Origin: Streptomyces scabichelini
Lineage (GTDB): Bacteria; Actinomycetota; Actinomycetes; Streptomycetales; Streptomycetaceae
Direction: 5' to 3'
Assembly (NCBI RefSeq): GCF_011045015.1
Contig: NZ_JAAKZY010000011.1
Location: 1 to 64,000, forward strand
DNA length: 64,000 bases
Under the pieces are notes generated by a model that was given only the letters and a program-made list of their open reading frames with translations, ran no database searches and was not told the origin of the DNA. Positions 32,785 to 41,439 of this stretch are shown here, one piece after another; position 1 is the stretch's first letter, and the number at the start of each line of letters is the position of its first letter. A program made the translations under genes and the position numbers.

Positions 32785-33575
32785 GACGTGGACCCGTACG
32801 AGGAGAGGAACTCCCGGGTCCGGGCCTGGGCGGGGCTGTCGATGACGTCCTGCGGCCTGCCCTCCTCCACGATCCGTCCGCCGTCGACGAAGACGACGTG
32901 GTCGGACACCTCGCGGGCGAAGGGCAGTTCGTGGGTGACCAGCATCATCGTCATTCCGTCCGCGGCGAGTTCGCGCATCACGCTCAGTACCTCCCGGGTG
33001 GCCTCGGGGTCCAGGGAGGACGTGGGCTCGTCGAAGAGCAGCACCTCCGGCTTGAGCGCGAGCGCCCGCGCGATGGCGACGCGCTGCTGCTCACCGCCGG
33101 AGAGCTGTTCGGGCTGGGCGAGGCCGCGGTGGGCCACCCCGACCCGGCGCAGCAGCGCGACGGCCCGCTCCAGCGCCTCCTGCTCCGGGACACCCGCCTT
33201 GCGCTGTGCCAGGACGACGTTCTCCACGGCGGTGAGATGCGGGAACAGGTTGAACCGCTGGAAGACCATGCCGACGGTGCGGCGCAGCCGGGGCAGGTCG
33301 CGGCAGACCATCCTGCCGCCGTTGTGAACCACTTCCCCGGCGACCTCGACCGTGCCTGCGTCCGGCCGTTCCAGCAGGTTGACGCAGCGCATCAGGGTCG
33401 TCTTGCCGCCGCCGCTCTGCCCGATGACGCTGACGATCTGGCCGCGGTCGACCTCCAGGTTCACGTTGTCGAGGACCAGGCGGCCGTCGAAGGACTTGCT
33501 CAGTCCCTCGATCCGTACGACCGCGTCGGTGGGGGCCGGTACAAGCGTCTTCGCTGTGGTGACGGGCTCGGTCAT
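32781..33575 (-). CDS. Polar amino-acid ABC transporter, ATP-binding subunit
   Basis: A 264-residue ABC ATPase of the GlnQ/HisP type. Walker A is I-G-Q-S-G-G-G-K-T-T, the Q-loop is V-F-Q-R-F-N-L-F-P-H, the signature is L-S-G-G-E-Q-Q-R-V-A-I-A-R-A and Walker B is V-L-L-F-D-E-P-T-S-S-L-D-P. The V-F-Q-x-F-N-L-F-P-H motif is diagnostic for polar-amino-acid importers. ATGA overlaps on both sides couple it to the permease and the flavoenzyme. Confidence 0.93.
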   Translation of the reverse strand: MTEPVTTAKTLVPAPTDAVVRIEGLSKSFDGRLVLDNVNLEVDRGQIVSVIGQSGGGKTTLMRCVNLLERPDAGTVEVAGEVVHNGGRMVCRDLPRLRRTVGMVFQRFNLFPHLTAVENVVLAQRKAGVPEQEALERAVALLRRVGVAHRGLAQPEQLSGGEQQRVAIARALALKPEVLLFDEPTSSLDPEATREVLSVMRELAADGMTMMLVTHELPFAREVSDHVVFVDGGRIVEEGRPQDVIDSPAQARTREFLSSYGSTS

Positions 33576-34351
33576 ACCGCCGCCTCCTTCCGGTCGGCCT
33601 TCGGGTCGGTCTTCCGGTCGACGGCGACTGTGAGATCGGCCGCGAGCAGTTCACGAGCGGCCCGCATGCGCCGCCTTCGCCAGGGGGACAGGGGGACGCC
33701 CGCGCGTACTTTGCGCTCCAGCAGCAGGAGGAGCTGGGAGAGCGGGTAGCAGAGCGCGAAGTAGATGGCCGAGATGACCAGGTACACCTCCAGGGCCCGG
33801 AAGGTGGACGAGGTGATCAGCCGCCCCTCGGACATCAGCTCGGCGGCGGAGACGGTGACCAGCAGCGAGGTGGATTTCAGCAGGTCGACCAGAAAGGTGT
33901 TGGTGCCGGGCAGGGCCTGCCGGACGGCCTGCGGCAGGACGATGTGGCCGAAGATGCCCGCCTTGCCGAGACCCAGCGCCTCCCCCGCCTCCGTCTGCCC
34001 GGCGTGCACCCCGCTGATCGCGGAGCGGAAGATCTCGGACAGGTAGGCGGCGTAGAAGACGATCAGGCTGACGCATCCGGCCGTGAACACGTCGAGCTTG
34101 AGGCCGGCCGAGGCCAGGCCGAAGTAGGCCAGGAAGATGATGGCCAGCAGCGGGATGTTCTTGAACACCTCGGTGTAGACGGCCGCGACGGCGCGGGCTG
34201 GCCAGGCCTTGCTCAGCCTGAGCAGGGCCACCGCCAGGCCGAGCAGCACCGCGCCGATGAAGCTGACCACCGTGTAGGAGATGGTGCGCCAGAGCGCGTC
34301 GATCAGGTCGGACTGGTAGTCGGACCAGGGGACTTGGAAGAGATCGGACAC
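33572..34351 (-). CDS. Polar amino-acid ABC transporter, permease subunit
   Basis: A 259-residue permease of the His/Glu/Gln/Arg/opine type with about five membrane helices. The cytoplasmic E-A-G-E-A-L-G-L-G-K-A-G-I-F-G-H-I-V-L-P-Q-A loop contacts the ATPase. The N-terminal region W-R-T-I-S-Y-T-V-V-S-F-I-G-A-V-L-L-G is family-typical. GTG start 9 bp after the binding-protein stop. The C-terminal tail is long and charged (R-K-T-D-P-K-A-D-R-K-E). Confidence 0.92.
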   Translation of the reverse strand: MSDLFQVPWSDYQSDLIDALWRTISYTVVSFIGAVLLGLAVALLRLSKAWPARAVAAVYTEVFKNIPLLAIIFLAYFGLASAGLKLDVFTAGCVSLIVFYAAYLSEIFRSAISGVHAGQTEAGEALGLGKAGIFGHIVLPQAVRQALPGTNTFLVDLLKSTSLLVTVSAAELMSEGRLITSSTFRALEVYLVISAIYFALCYPLSQLLLLLERKVRAGVPLSPWRRRRMRAARELLAADLTVAVDRKTDPKADRKEAAV

Positions 34352-34360
34352 GTCAGCCCC

Positions 34361-35293
34361 TTACTTCGCGATGGACGGGGGCGTCCAGTCGGCGGGCCGG
34401 TCGACGCCCTGGCGAGCGGTGGCGACGGCGGCGTCGGGCTTGAGGAACTGCTCGGGGTCGCCGCCGTACTTCTTGACGAGCTTCTCCATCTCGCCGTTCT
34501 CGTACATGGCGTCGATCTGCTCGGAGATCGCCTTCTCCAGCTTGGTGGCCTTCTTCGGGAGGTAGAAGCCGGTCTGGTACGGCTGGAAGTACTCGTACGC
34601 GGGCTTCGCCTTGACCTGTTCGGCGGTCGGGGGCGTCATGTACTGGGTCTCGATCTTCAGCTCCGGCCGTTCCTTCTGCGCCGCGATGATGATCAGCGGG
34701 TCGAGGAAGCCGACATCGACCCGGCCCGCGCCGAGGTCGTCGAACACGCCGTTGGCGTCGGGGTAGGCGTGCAGCTTGGAGTCGGGCACGGCCTGGATCG
34801 ACTTGACCCACACGTAGCCCTCGACCGTGCCCAGTTCCAGGCCCTTCAGGTCGTCGACGGTCTTGTAGGTCTTGCCGTTTCTGACGGCCATCGCGGGCGG
34901 CGAGTAGTAGGGCGGATCGGTGAACAGCCCCTGCTTCTGGCGTTCGGCGGACCAGGCGACACCGCCGATGGTGATGTCCACCCGACGGGACTGCACCCCG
35001 GCCAGCATGCCGGCGAAGTCCGTCACCTGGGGCTCGACCTTCAGGCCCAGCTTCTCGGCCGCGTAGTTGAGGATGTCGCCGTCGAGTCCGACGATCTTGT
35101 CGCCCTGGACACTGGTGTAGGGCGCGTACGGCTGGACGGCCACCTTGATCACGCCGGGCTTGAGCGTGCCCAACGCGGCGGTCTTCGCGGACACGTTCGT
35201 CGGTTCGTCGTCGCTGTCCGAGCCACAGGCAGCGGTGGCCGAAAGCAGGAGTGTCGCGGACAAAGCGGCAACAAGTGAACGCACACGGGTCAT
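34361..35293 (-). CDS. Amino-acid ABC transporter substrate-binding lipoprotein
   Basis: A 310-residue extracellular solute-binding protein, family 3. The signal peptide ends in a lipobox (A-T-A-A-C) at Cys about 20, so the mature protein is lipid-anchored. The binding core includes I-K-V-A-V-Q-P-Y-A-P-Y-T, K-I-V-G-L-D-G-D-I-L and V-D-I-T-I-G-G-V-A-W-S-A-E-R, the amine/carboxylate site of polar amino-acid receptors. The ATG at 35293 starts the signal peptide properly, and an upstream GTG extension has no use. First gene of the operon. The ligand is unknown. Confidence 0.92.
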   Translation of the reverse strand: MTRVRSLVAALSATLLLSATAACGSDSDDEPTNVSAKTAALGTLKPGVIKVAVQPYAPYTSVQGDKIVGLDGDILNYAAEKLGLKVEPQVTDFAGMLAGVQSRRVDITIGGVAWSAERQKQGLFTDPPYYSPPAMAVRNGKTYKTVDDLKGLELGTVEGYVWVKSIQAVPDSKLHAYPDANGVFDDLGAGRVDVGFLDPLIIIAAQKERPELKIETQYMTPPTAEQVKAKPAYEYFQPYQTGFYLPKKATKLEKAISEQIDAMYENGEMEKLVKKYGGDPEQFLKPDAAVATARQGVDRPADWTPPSIAK

Positions 35294-35439
35294 CGGCTTG
35301 GCCTTCCGTATTGGCGCTGAAGGAGTCCGCCGTTCACCGCGTTGTGCCCCGGCGGGGGATGTGACAGGGCCCATACGTTATGGACAGGCTCGCCGTACGT
35401 CACCGGTCACTTCGTCTGAACTTGTGGCCGAAATCGCTC

Positions 35440-35459
35440 GACGCACTGTACGGTGCGTC
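35440..35459. promoter_or_regulatory. 20-bp palindrome between the ABC operon and its regulator
   Basis: GACGCACTGTACGGTGCGTC, symmetric at 18 of 20 positions, lies in the 203-bp divergent gap, 37 bp before the CdaR/PucR-type start. It is a probable autoregulatory operator. Confidence 0.55.
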
Positions 35460-35496
35460 CAATCTCCGAACCATCCCCTCGGCGGGAGGAACGTTC

Positions 35497-36681
35497 GTGC
35501 TGAGCCCGTCACTCGCACAGGAGATCGCCGGGGACACCTCCGCGGTCATCGGTTTCAACGTGCTGATCACCGATGCGGAGGGCACGGTCATCGGCAGCGG
35601 CGACAGCAGCCGGGTCGGCACCTTTCACGAGGCGTCCGTCGAGGTGATCCGCACCAAGGAGCCCGCCACGCACAGCGCGTCACAGGCTCATCGACTCCGC
35701 GGGGTACGCCCCGGGGTCACCCTGCCGCTGGTCACGGACGGGCACGCGGTGGGAACGGTCGGGATCACGGGCACGCCCGCCCAAGTGCGTCGCTTCGGCC
35801 TCCTGGTGAAGCGCCAGACGGAGATCCTGCTCCGGGAGTCGGTGATGCTGCGCTCCCGTCTGCTCGCCGAGCGGGCGGCCGAGAAACTGCTCGCCGACAT
35901 CGCCTCGTACGACCCTCATGTCGTGGAAGGCGAGTTCCTCCTGTTCCGGGCCGCCGAGCTGGGCTTCGACCTGCGGCTGCAACGGGTCGCGGTGGCCTTC
36001 GAGGTGACCGTGCCCGGCGCGGGCGCCCGCCGCCAGGGCGCGCCGACCCGGGACATGGCGCTGGTGCGCTCGGAACTGCTCCGCACGGTCCGGGAGGTCT
36101 TCGCCGACCCCCAGGACATCGTCGCCACCACGGCTCCTGGCTGGATCGGCGTACTGCACCGGCTCCCGGCCCGCCGTCCGGTGACCTCTCTGGTCGCCGA
36201 CTGCCGGCGGATCACCGATGTCATCGCCGTGCAGGACGGTCTCACCGCCCGCGCGGGGATCGGCGAACCCGCCTCCTCCGTCGGCGGCCTGCACAACTCC
36301 TACCAGGACGCATGCGACGCGCTCCGCCTCGGGACCCGTGTGGCCGGGGACTCCCCCGTCCACCTGATCACCGATCTGCGGGTCCACCAGGTCCTTGCGG
36401 CGGTGGGCCAGCCCGCCCGCAACCGCCTGCTGGAGCTCACCGCGGCGGATCTGCGCGCCCAGTCGGACTGGCCGGTGCTCCGCGACACGATCACCGCCTG
36501 GTGCGAGAACGGCTTCAACCTCGTACGAGCCTCCGCGGCCCTGCACATCCACCGCAACACAGTCGTCTACCGGATGAACAAGATCGAGCAGATCACCGGC
36601 CGTCCCCTGCGTGAGCACCGGACCACCATGGCCCTGTACCTGGCCTGCCTGGCCGACCAACTGGGCAGCGGCCTTCGGTAG
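35497..36681 (+). CDS. CdaR/PucR-type transcriptional regulator
   Basis: A 394-residue activator. The N-terminal about 135 residues match the diacid-recognition domain (L-A-Q-E-I-A-G-D-T-S-A-V-I-G-F-N-V-L-I-T-D-A-E-G-T-V-I-G-S-G-D-S-S-R-V-G). The middle is a GGDEF-like PucR domain. The C-terminal HTH is C-E-N-G-F-N-L-V-R-A-S-A-A-L-H-I-H-R-N-T-V-V-Y-R-M-N-K-I. The GTG at 35497 follows GGGAGGA, and it aligns with family N-termini. CdaR proteins respond to sugar acids, while other relatives control amino-acid or purine use. Given the divergent importer/oxidase operon, it probably senses that substrate. Confidence 0.9.
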   Translation: MLSPSLAQEIAGDTSAVIGFNVLITDAEGTVIGSGDSSRVGTFHEASVEVIRTKEPATHSASQAHRLRGVRPGVTLPLVTDGHAVGTVGITGTPAQVRRFGLLVKRQTEILLRESVMLRSRLLAERAAEKLLADIASYDPHVVEGEFLLFRAAELGFDLRLQRVAVAFEVTVPGAGARRQGAPTRDMALVRSELLRTVREVFADPQDIVATTAPGWIGVLHRLPARRPVTSLVADCRRITDVIAVQDGLTARAGIGEPASSVGGLHNSYQDACDALRLGTRVAGDSPVHLITDLRVHQVLAAVGQPARNRLLELTAADLRAQSDWPVLRDTITAWCENGFNLVRASAALHIHRNTVVYRMNKIEQITGRPLREHRTTMALYLACLADQLGSGLR

Positions 36682-36682
36682 G

Positions 36683-37555
36683 TTGCCACTTCTGTACGGT
36701 TTTGCCCTCGCCGTGACCGCTGTGACGGTCGTCGTCGGCTGTGGAATCGTGACCGTGGTGACGTACGACGGTAACTGGCACTCGTTGCTCAGTGCCGGTG
36801 CCGTCGTCGTGTCCCTGCTGCTCGTCCTCGCCGCACTCGTCCTCACCCTGTTGCACACCGCGCACGCGGTCGCCGTCTCCCATGCCCTCAGCAACCGCGA
36901 AAGCCTGGGCGTGCGCGAGTTGTGGCAGCGCACGCGCCCGCACCTGCCCGCCGCGTTCGGCGTGCAGGTACTGACCGGGCTGTGCGTCGGCGGTGTGGCC
37001 TTTCTCGGTTTCGTCTTGTGGTCCTTGGCCGACGGTCGCATGATTCCCGGAGTCGAGCCCACTCCGCTCCATGGCACCGCGAGCATGCAATACCGGCTGG
37101 TGGGCTGGGTGTTGCCGTTCGCCATCGCGGGCCTCGGCCTTCTCCTCGGTTTCCGCCTCTCCCTGGCGACCGCCGCGGCAGTGACGGAAAAGGCTTCGCC
37201 GAGGGCGGCACTGCGCCGCTCCTGGTCGCTGACCCGTGGCTCGCGGGGGAAGACGTACGGCATCTGCCTGCTGGTCACGGTCGCCGTCGCGCTCGTCTTC
37301 ACGCTGCTGCGGTACGCCGCGACTCCCCTCGCTCACCCGGCAGGTCTCGCGATGCTGTGGATCAGCGGCGACAACGTGTACATCACCGGGGTGCTGGTCC
37401 TGATCACGCCGACTGCCGTGGCCCTGCTGCTTCTTCCGCTGGTGGCCATGCCGACGGTGTGCTCGGTGATCGCTGCACTGCACGCGGATCTCCGCGCCGG
37501 GCTCCGGCCGACCGCGTGGGCCAGGAGCAACTCCGCGACCAGGCAGACCAGTTGA
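36683..37555 (+). CDS. Integral membrane protein (glycerophosphodiester phosphodiesterase membrane-domain-like)
   Basis: A 290-residue protein with six hydrophobic segments. Two cytoplasmic motifs, S-L-G-V-R-E-L-W-Q-R-T-R-P-H-L and K-A-S-P-R-A-A-L-R-R-S-W-S-L-T-R-G, are typical of the actinobacterial DUF7847/GPDPase-membrane family. No catalytic part is attached. The start is uncertain: the frame opens at TTG 36683, directly after the regulator stop, or at GTG 36713. The N-terminal segment usual in the family is shorter here. It could be translated with the regulator mRNA. It is convergent with the hydrolase, with only 3 bp between the stops. Confidence 0.65.
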   Translation: MPLLYGFALAVTAVTVVVGCGIVTVVTYDGNWHSLLSAGAVVVSLLLVLAALVLTLLHTAHAVAVSHALSNRESLGVRELWQRTRPHLPAAFGVQVLTGLCVGGVAFLGFVLWSLADGRMIPGVEPTPLHGTASMQYRLVGWVLPFAIAGLGLLLGFRLSLATAAAVTEKASPRAALRRSWSLTRGSRGKTYGICLLVTVAVALVFTLLRYAATPLAHPAGLAMLWISGDNVYITGVLVLITPTAVALLLLPLVAMPTVCSVIAALHADLRAGLRPTAWARSNSATRQTS

Positions 37556-37558
37556 CGC

Positions 37559-38437
37559 TCAGCGGGTGAGGAGGTCGCGGAGGGCCTTGGTGATGTCCGC
37601 AGGGGCTTCTTCGGCCATGAAGTGGCCGCAGGTGACCGTGGTGTGATGCAGGTCGGGCGCCCACGCCCGCCACAGGGCGGCGGCGTCGAAGCCGAGGGCG
37701 GCGCCCCAGTCCTGCTGGAGGACGCTGACCGGCATCCGCAACGTGTTGCCGGACGCCCGGTCGGCGCGGTCATGGTCGACGTCGATACCGGCGGAGGCCC
37801 GGTAGTCGGCCACGATCGAGGGCACCGCGGAGCGGCAGGCGTCCAGGTAGGCGGCGCGGATGTCGGCCGGGATCGACCGCGGGTCGCCTGCCCACAGGTC
37901 GAGGAAGTGGCCGAAGAAGGCGTCCGCTGAGGCGGTGATCATCCGCTCGGGCAGGCCGGGCGGCTGCGCCATCAGGTAGAGGTGGAAGCCGACGGCCGCG
38001 GTGGTGCCGTGCATCGCCTCCCACATGTCGATGGTGGGCAGTACGTCGAGGCAGGCCAGGTGGCTGATCGCGGCGGGATGGTCGAGGCCGGCGCGGAAGG
38101 CGACGAGGGCACCGCGGTCATGGCCGGCCAGCGCGAACCGCTCGTGGCCGAGCGCGCGGGCCAGGGCGACGACGTCGGCGGCCATGGTGCGCTTGGCGTA
38201 GACGTCGGGGCCTGTCTCCACGGGCTTGTCACTGGCTCCGTAACCGCGCAGATCGGGGCAGATCACGGTGTGGTCGTTCGCGAGATCGGCGGCGACGTGC
38301 CGCCACATCAGGTGAGTCTGCGGGAAGCCGTGCAGCAGAACGACCGGGCTGCCGGAGCCACCGACGGCGACGTTGAGGGCAACGCCATCGGCGACAGGAA
38401 CGCGCTGGTAGTCGAAGTCGGGAAGGGTCGGTGCCAT
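37559..38437 (-). CDS. Alpha/beta hydrolase, haloacetate-dehalogenase-like
   Basis: A 292-residue cytosolic hydrolase. Motifs are V-V-L-L-H-G-F-P-Q-T-H-L-M-W, C-P-D-L-R-G-Y-G-A-S-D-K-P and the nucleophile elbow G-H-D-R-G-A. The Asp in the elbow, rather than Ser, is the nucleophile of dehalogenases and epoxide hydrolases. The His is in V-T-C-G-H-F-M-A-E-E-A-P. The resemblance to fluoroacetate dehalogenase (G-H-D-R-G-A-R) is clear, but the substrate is not proven. A relic of a close paralogue, reduced to its two ends, lies at 43.4 kb. It diverges from the SARP gene by 137 bp. Confidence 0.87.
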   Translation of the reverse strand: MAPTLPDFDYQRVPVADGVALNVAVGGSGSPVVLLHGFPQTHLMWRHVAADLANDHTVICPDLRGYGASDKPVETGPDVYAKRTMAADVVALARALGHERFALAGHDRGALVAFRAGLDHPAAISHLACLDVLPTIDMWEAMHGTTAAVGFHLYLMAQPPGLPERMITASADAFFGHFLDLWAGDPRSIPADIRAAYLDACRSAVPSIVADYRASAGIDVDHDRADRASGNTLRMPVSVLQQDWGAALGFDAAALWRAWAPDLHHTTVTCGHFMAEEAPADITKALRDLLTR

Positions 38438-38574
38438 GGTGTGCTGCTCTCGTTCGAGGCGGTGTCCGAGCCGCCAGGCCGTATCGATGCCTTCAGCCTG
38501 TGGGCGGCGAATGAGCATCTGGTCAGCGCGCTATAACGTGGCCCCGGGCGAGGTCGGAAAGGGCGGTCGAGGGC

Positions 38575-40614
38575 GTGCGGGTCGAGTTCGGAGTGCTGGG
38601 TCCGGTCGTGGCCCGGGACGACGCCGGGGAGCCGATCGCCCTGAAGGGCCCACGGCACCGGGCGGTTCTGGCCAGGCTGATCGTCGCCCGTCGTCGCGTG
38701 GTCCCGGTGACCCGCCTCGTCGAGGACCTGTGGCCGGACCCGCCGCCCAACGCCGTAGGAGCGGTACGTACCTTCGTGTCCGCGCTGCGCCGTGCGCTGG
38801 AGCCGAAGCGTGGGCCGCGGGCCCCGGCCCGGCTCCTGGTCACCGAGGGGCCCGGGTACGTCCTGCGGGCCGACCAGGACGCGGTCGACGCCTGGGCTTT
38901 CGAGCGGGAGGTGGCCGCCGCCGCGGCGGCGCCCGCGGCCGAGAAGGCAGCCGGACTGACGCAGGCACTGGAACGGTGGCGCGGCCCCGCCTACGCCGAC
39001 TTCGCCGACGAGACCTGGGTTCGCGCCGAGCGCTCCCGGCTGACCGAACTGCGCCTGCACGCCGTGGAACGCCGGGCCGAGGCGCTGCTGGCCCTGGGCC
39101 AGGCGGCCGAGGCGGTGCCGGACCTCGACGCGCACGTGACCGAACACCCCTGGCGCGAGGACGCCTGGCGTCTCCTCGTGCTGGCCCTGTACCGCACCGG
39201 CCGCCAGGCCGACGCCCTCGCCGTACTCCGCCGGGCACGCACCCTGCTGACCGAACAACTCGGCGTGGACCCGGGCCGGAGACTGCGCGGCCTGGAGTCG
39301 GACATCCTCCACCAGGCCGGCCACCTCGACACCGGGCCGACCGCCGAACACGTGTGGGCTCAGGCGGCTGCCGCCTACGAGCGCACCGTGCCCTCCGGCT
39401 CCCGCGCCCGGCTGGAGTCGACGGTGGGGCTGCTGCGCGATCTCTCCGTGACCGGGGGCGGCAGCGGCCTGCATGCGGCCCGCGGGCAGCGGGTGGCGGC
39501 CGTCACGGCGGCCGAGCAACTGGGAGACCCGGAACTGACCGCCCGGGTGATCGGAATCTACGACGTCCCGGCGATCTGGACCCGCCTCGACGACCCGGAA
39601 CAGGCCGGACACGTCGTCGCGGCGGCCGAGCGCACCCTGACCGCACTCCCGCCCACCGGGCACGAGGCGGCCCGGGCTCGACTGCTGGCCACGATCGCCG
39701 TGGAGTCACGCGGCACACTCCCCACGGTCTCCACGGTCTCCACGAGTGAGGACGTCCCCATGGCCCGCGGTCTGCAGGCCGCGCGACAGGCCGAGGAAAT
39801 CGCCCGCCGTCTGGACGATCCCACGCTGCTCGCCTTCGCCCTCAACGGCCGGTTCATGCAGACCTTCCACCGCGCGGGTCTGGCTCCGCGCCGCGACGCG
39901 ATCGGCGCCGAGCTGATCGAACTGTCCGCACGACACGGCCTGGTCACGTACGAGGTACTCGGCCACCTCGTACGTCTCCAAGCCCGCAGCGCACTCGCCG
40001 ACTTCACCGGCGCGGACCGGCACGCGGCGGCCGCGGACCGTCTCGCCGAGCGCAACGAGCTGCCGCTGGTGGGCGTGTTCACGCAGTGGTACGCAGCGCT
40101 GCGCCTCGCCGCGACTGGAGCGCATGCCGAGGCGGAGGCCGCGTACCGCGGCGCGGCCACGCGGCTGGACGGTGCCGGCATGCCCGGACTGCAGCGCGGC
40201 CTGCTCCCGCTCGCGCTCCTGAGCCTGCGTGTGCGGCAGGGGCGTCCCGTCACGGCCGTCGACCACGACGACCACCACGACGACGACATCGACTGGGGTC
40301 CGTACGAACCCTGGGTCCGCCCCTTGATCCTGCTGGACCAGGGCCGACCCGACGAGGCCGCGGCGGCGCTGCGCACGATCCCGGACCCGCCGCGCGACCT
40401 GCTCCTCGAAGCACTGTGGTGCCTGACCGGGCGAGCAGCCATCGCCGTCGGCGACCGGGACATGATGGAGCGCGCCCACACCGAACTGACGCCCGCGGCC
40501 GATGAGTTGGCCGGAGCCGGGAGCGGGCTCCTCACCCTGGGGCCCGTCTCCGACCATCTCACCGCACTCGCTGCGGCACTTGGGCGTCACCGGGGGAGCG
40601 ACCGCGCCCCTTAG
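38575..40614 (+). CDS. SARP/AfsR-family regulator with BTAD and TPR-like domains
   Basis: A 679-residue regulator. Residues 1-100 are an OmpR-type winged helix (V-E-F-G-V-L-G-P-V-V-A-R, L-K-G-P-R-H-R-A-V-L-A-R-L-I-V-A-R). Residues about 100-250 are the bacterial transcriptional activator domain (H-P-W-R-E-D-A-W-R-L-L-V-L-A-L-Y-R-T-G-R-Q-A-D-A-L). The C-terminal 400 residues are helical repeats without a P-loop, so the usual NB-ARC ATPase of AfsR is missing. SARPs activate antibiotic clusters, but no PKS or NRPS cluster is here. A His/Asp run (D-H-D-D-H-H-D-D-D) lies near residue 565. Its stop codon is inside repeat copy C. Confidence 0.88.
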   Translation: MRVEFGVLGPVVARDDAGEPIALKGPRHRAVLARLIVARRRVVPVTRLVEDLWPDPPPNAVGAVRTFVSALRRALEPKRGPRAPARLLVTEGPGYVLRADQDAVDAWAFEREVAAAAAAPAAEKAAGLTQALERWRGPAYADFADETWVRAERSRLTELRLHAVERRAEALLALGQAAEAVPDLDAHVTEHPWREDAWRLLVLALYRTGRQADALAVLRRARTLLTEQLGVDPGRRLRGLESDILHQAGHLDTGPTAEHVWAQAAAAYERTVPSGSRARLESTVGLLRDLSVTGGGSGLHAARGQRVAAVTAAEQLGDPELTARVIGIYDVPAIWTRLDDPEQAGHVVAAAERTLTALPPTGHEAARARLLATIAVESRGTLPTVSTVSTSEDVPMARGLQAARQAEEIARRLDDPTLLAFALNGRFMQTFHRAGLAPRRDAIGAELIELSARHGLVTYEVLGHLVRLQARSALADFTGADRHAAAADRLAERNELPLVGVFTQWYAALRLAATGAHAEAEAAYRGAATRLDGAGMPGLQRGLLPLALLSLRVRQGRPVTAVDHDDHHDDDIDWGPYEPWVRPLILLDQGRPDEAAAALRTIPDPPRDLLLEALWCLTGRAAIAVGDRDMMERAHTELTPAADELAGAGSGLLTLGPVSDHLTALAAALGRHRGSDRAP

Positions 40615-40683
40615 GGGCGCGGGGAACTGCGCGACCAGCCACGACGAAACCCGCAGCTTCGAACCGCGCCCCCAGCGAAGCGC
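40603..40683 (-). repeat. Dispersed intergenic repeat, copy C (inverted)
   Basis: Reverse-complement copy of the repeat at 21.8 and 28.2 kb. CGCGCCCC-TTA-GGGGCGCG (40603-40621) forms its hairpin, and GGAACTGCGCGACCAGCCAC matches the core. The SARP gene's last codons and stop lie inside the hairpin, and the SDR gene's stop abuts the other end. It acts as the spacer and probable terminator between two convergent genes. Confidence 0.85.
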
Positions 40684-41439
40684 TCAGTGCACACTCGCGG
40701 CGGGCCGTACCACGATCTCGTTCACGTCGACCTCGGCGGGCCGGCTGACGGCGAAGGCGATGGCGTCCGCGATCGCGGAGGCCGGGATGGCCACCGCGCG
40801 GTAGGCCTTCATGTCGTCACGGGCCCGCGGGTCGGAGATGGAGTCGGCGAGTTCGGACTCGGTGACGCCCGGGGAGACAACGCTGACCCGGATGTCACCG
40901 GGCGACTCCTGGCGCAGCCCCTCGGAGATCGCGCGTACGGCGAACTTGGTGGCGCAGTACACCGCGGCGGTGGGCACCACCTCGTACGCGCCGACCGACG
41001 CGACGTTCACGAACTGCCCGCCACCCTGTTCCCGCATCATCGGCAGGGCCGCAGCGATGCCGTGGAGCACACCGCGGACGTTCACGTCGATCATCCGGTC
41101 CCACTCGTCGACCTTCAGTGCCGCGAGCGGCGAAAGCGGCATCACCCCGGCGTTGTTGACCATCACGTCCACCCGACCCCAGCGCTCCCGGGCGGCGGAC
41201 ACGAAGGCGCGTACGTCGGCGGCGTCCGTGACATCCAGCGGCCGGTACGCCGCACTGCCGCCCTCGGCGGTGATCTTGGAGACCAGTTCCTCCAGACGGT
41301 CGGTGCGCCGCGCGCCCAGGAAGAGACGGTGGCCGTCGGCGGCCAGCCGCAGGGCCGTTGCCTCACCGATGCCGCTGCTCGCGCCGGTGACCAGGACGAC
41401 CTTGGCCGTGTTCGTCATGCCTGCTTCTTCGTTCGTCAT
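40684..41439 (-). CDS. Short-chain dehydrogenase/reductase (SDR)
   Basis: A 251-residue classical SDR. The cofactor motif is V-T-G-A-S-S-G-I-G, the structural motif N-N-A-G-V, and the catalytic residues Ser, Tyr and Lys are in N-V-A-S-V-G-A-Y and Y-C-A-T-K. An Arg-Arg pair after beta-2 (G-A-R-R-T-D) favours NADP(H). The ATG at 41439 overlaps the stop of the Atu4866-like gene (ATGA) and has AGGAG. A 21-bp in-frame tandem duplication has produced a second start with the same M-T-N sequence at 41418. The operon's regulator is the divergent XRE-family gene. Confidence 0.92.
   Translation of the reverse strand: MTNEEAGMTNTAKVVLVTGASSGIGEATALRLAADGHRLFLGARRTDRLEELVSKITAEGGSAAYRPLDVTDAADVRAFVSAARERWGRVDVMVNNAGVMPLSPLAALKVDEWDRMIDVNVRGVLHGIAAALPMMREQGGGQFVNVASVGAYEVVPTAAVYCATKFAVRAISEGLRQESPGDIRVSVVSPGVTESELADSISDPRARDDMKAYRAVAIPASAIADAIAFAVSRPAEVDVNEIVVRPAASVH

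Noticed and set aside
38575..40614. SARP as the switch of an adjacent antibiotic cluster
   Set aside because: No PKS, NRPS, terpene or known RiPP enzymes lie within reach on either side in this window.
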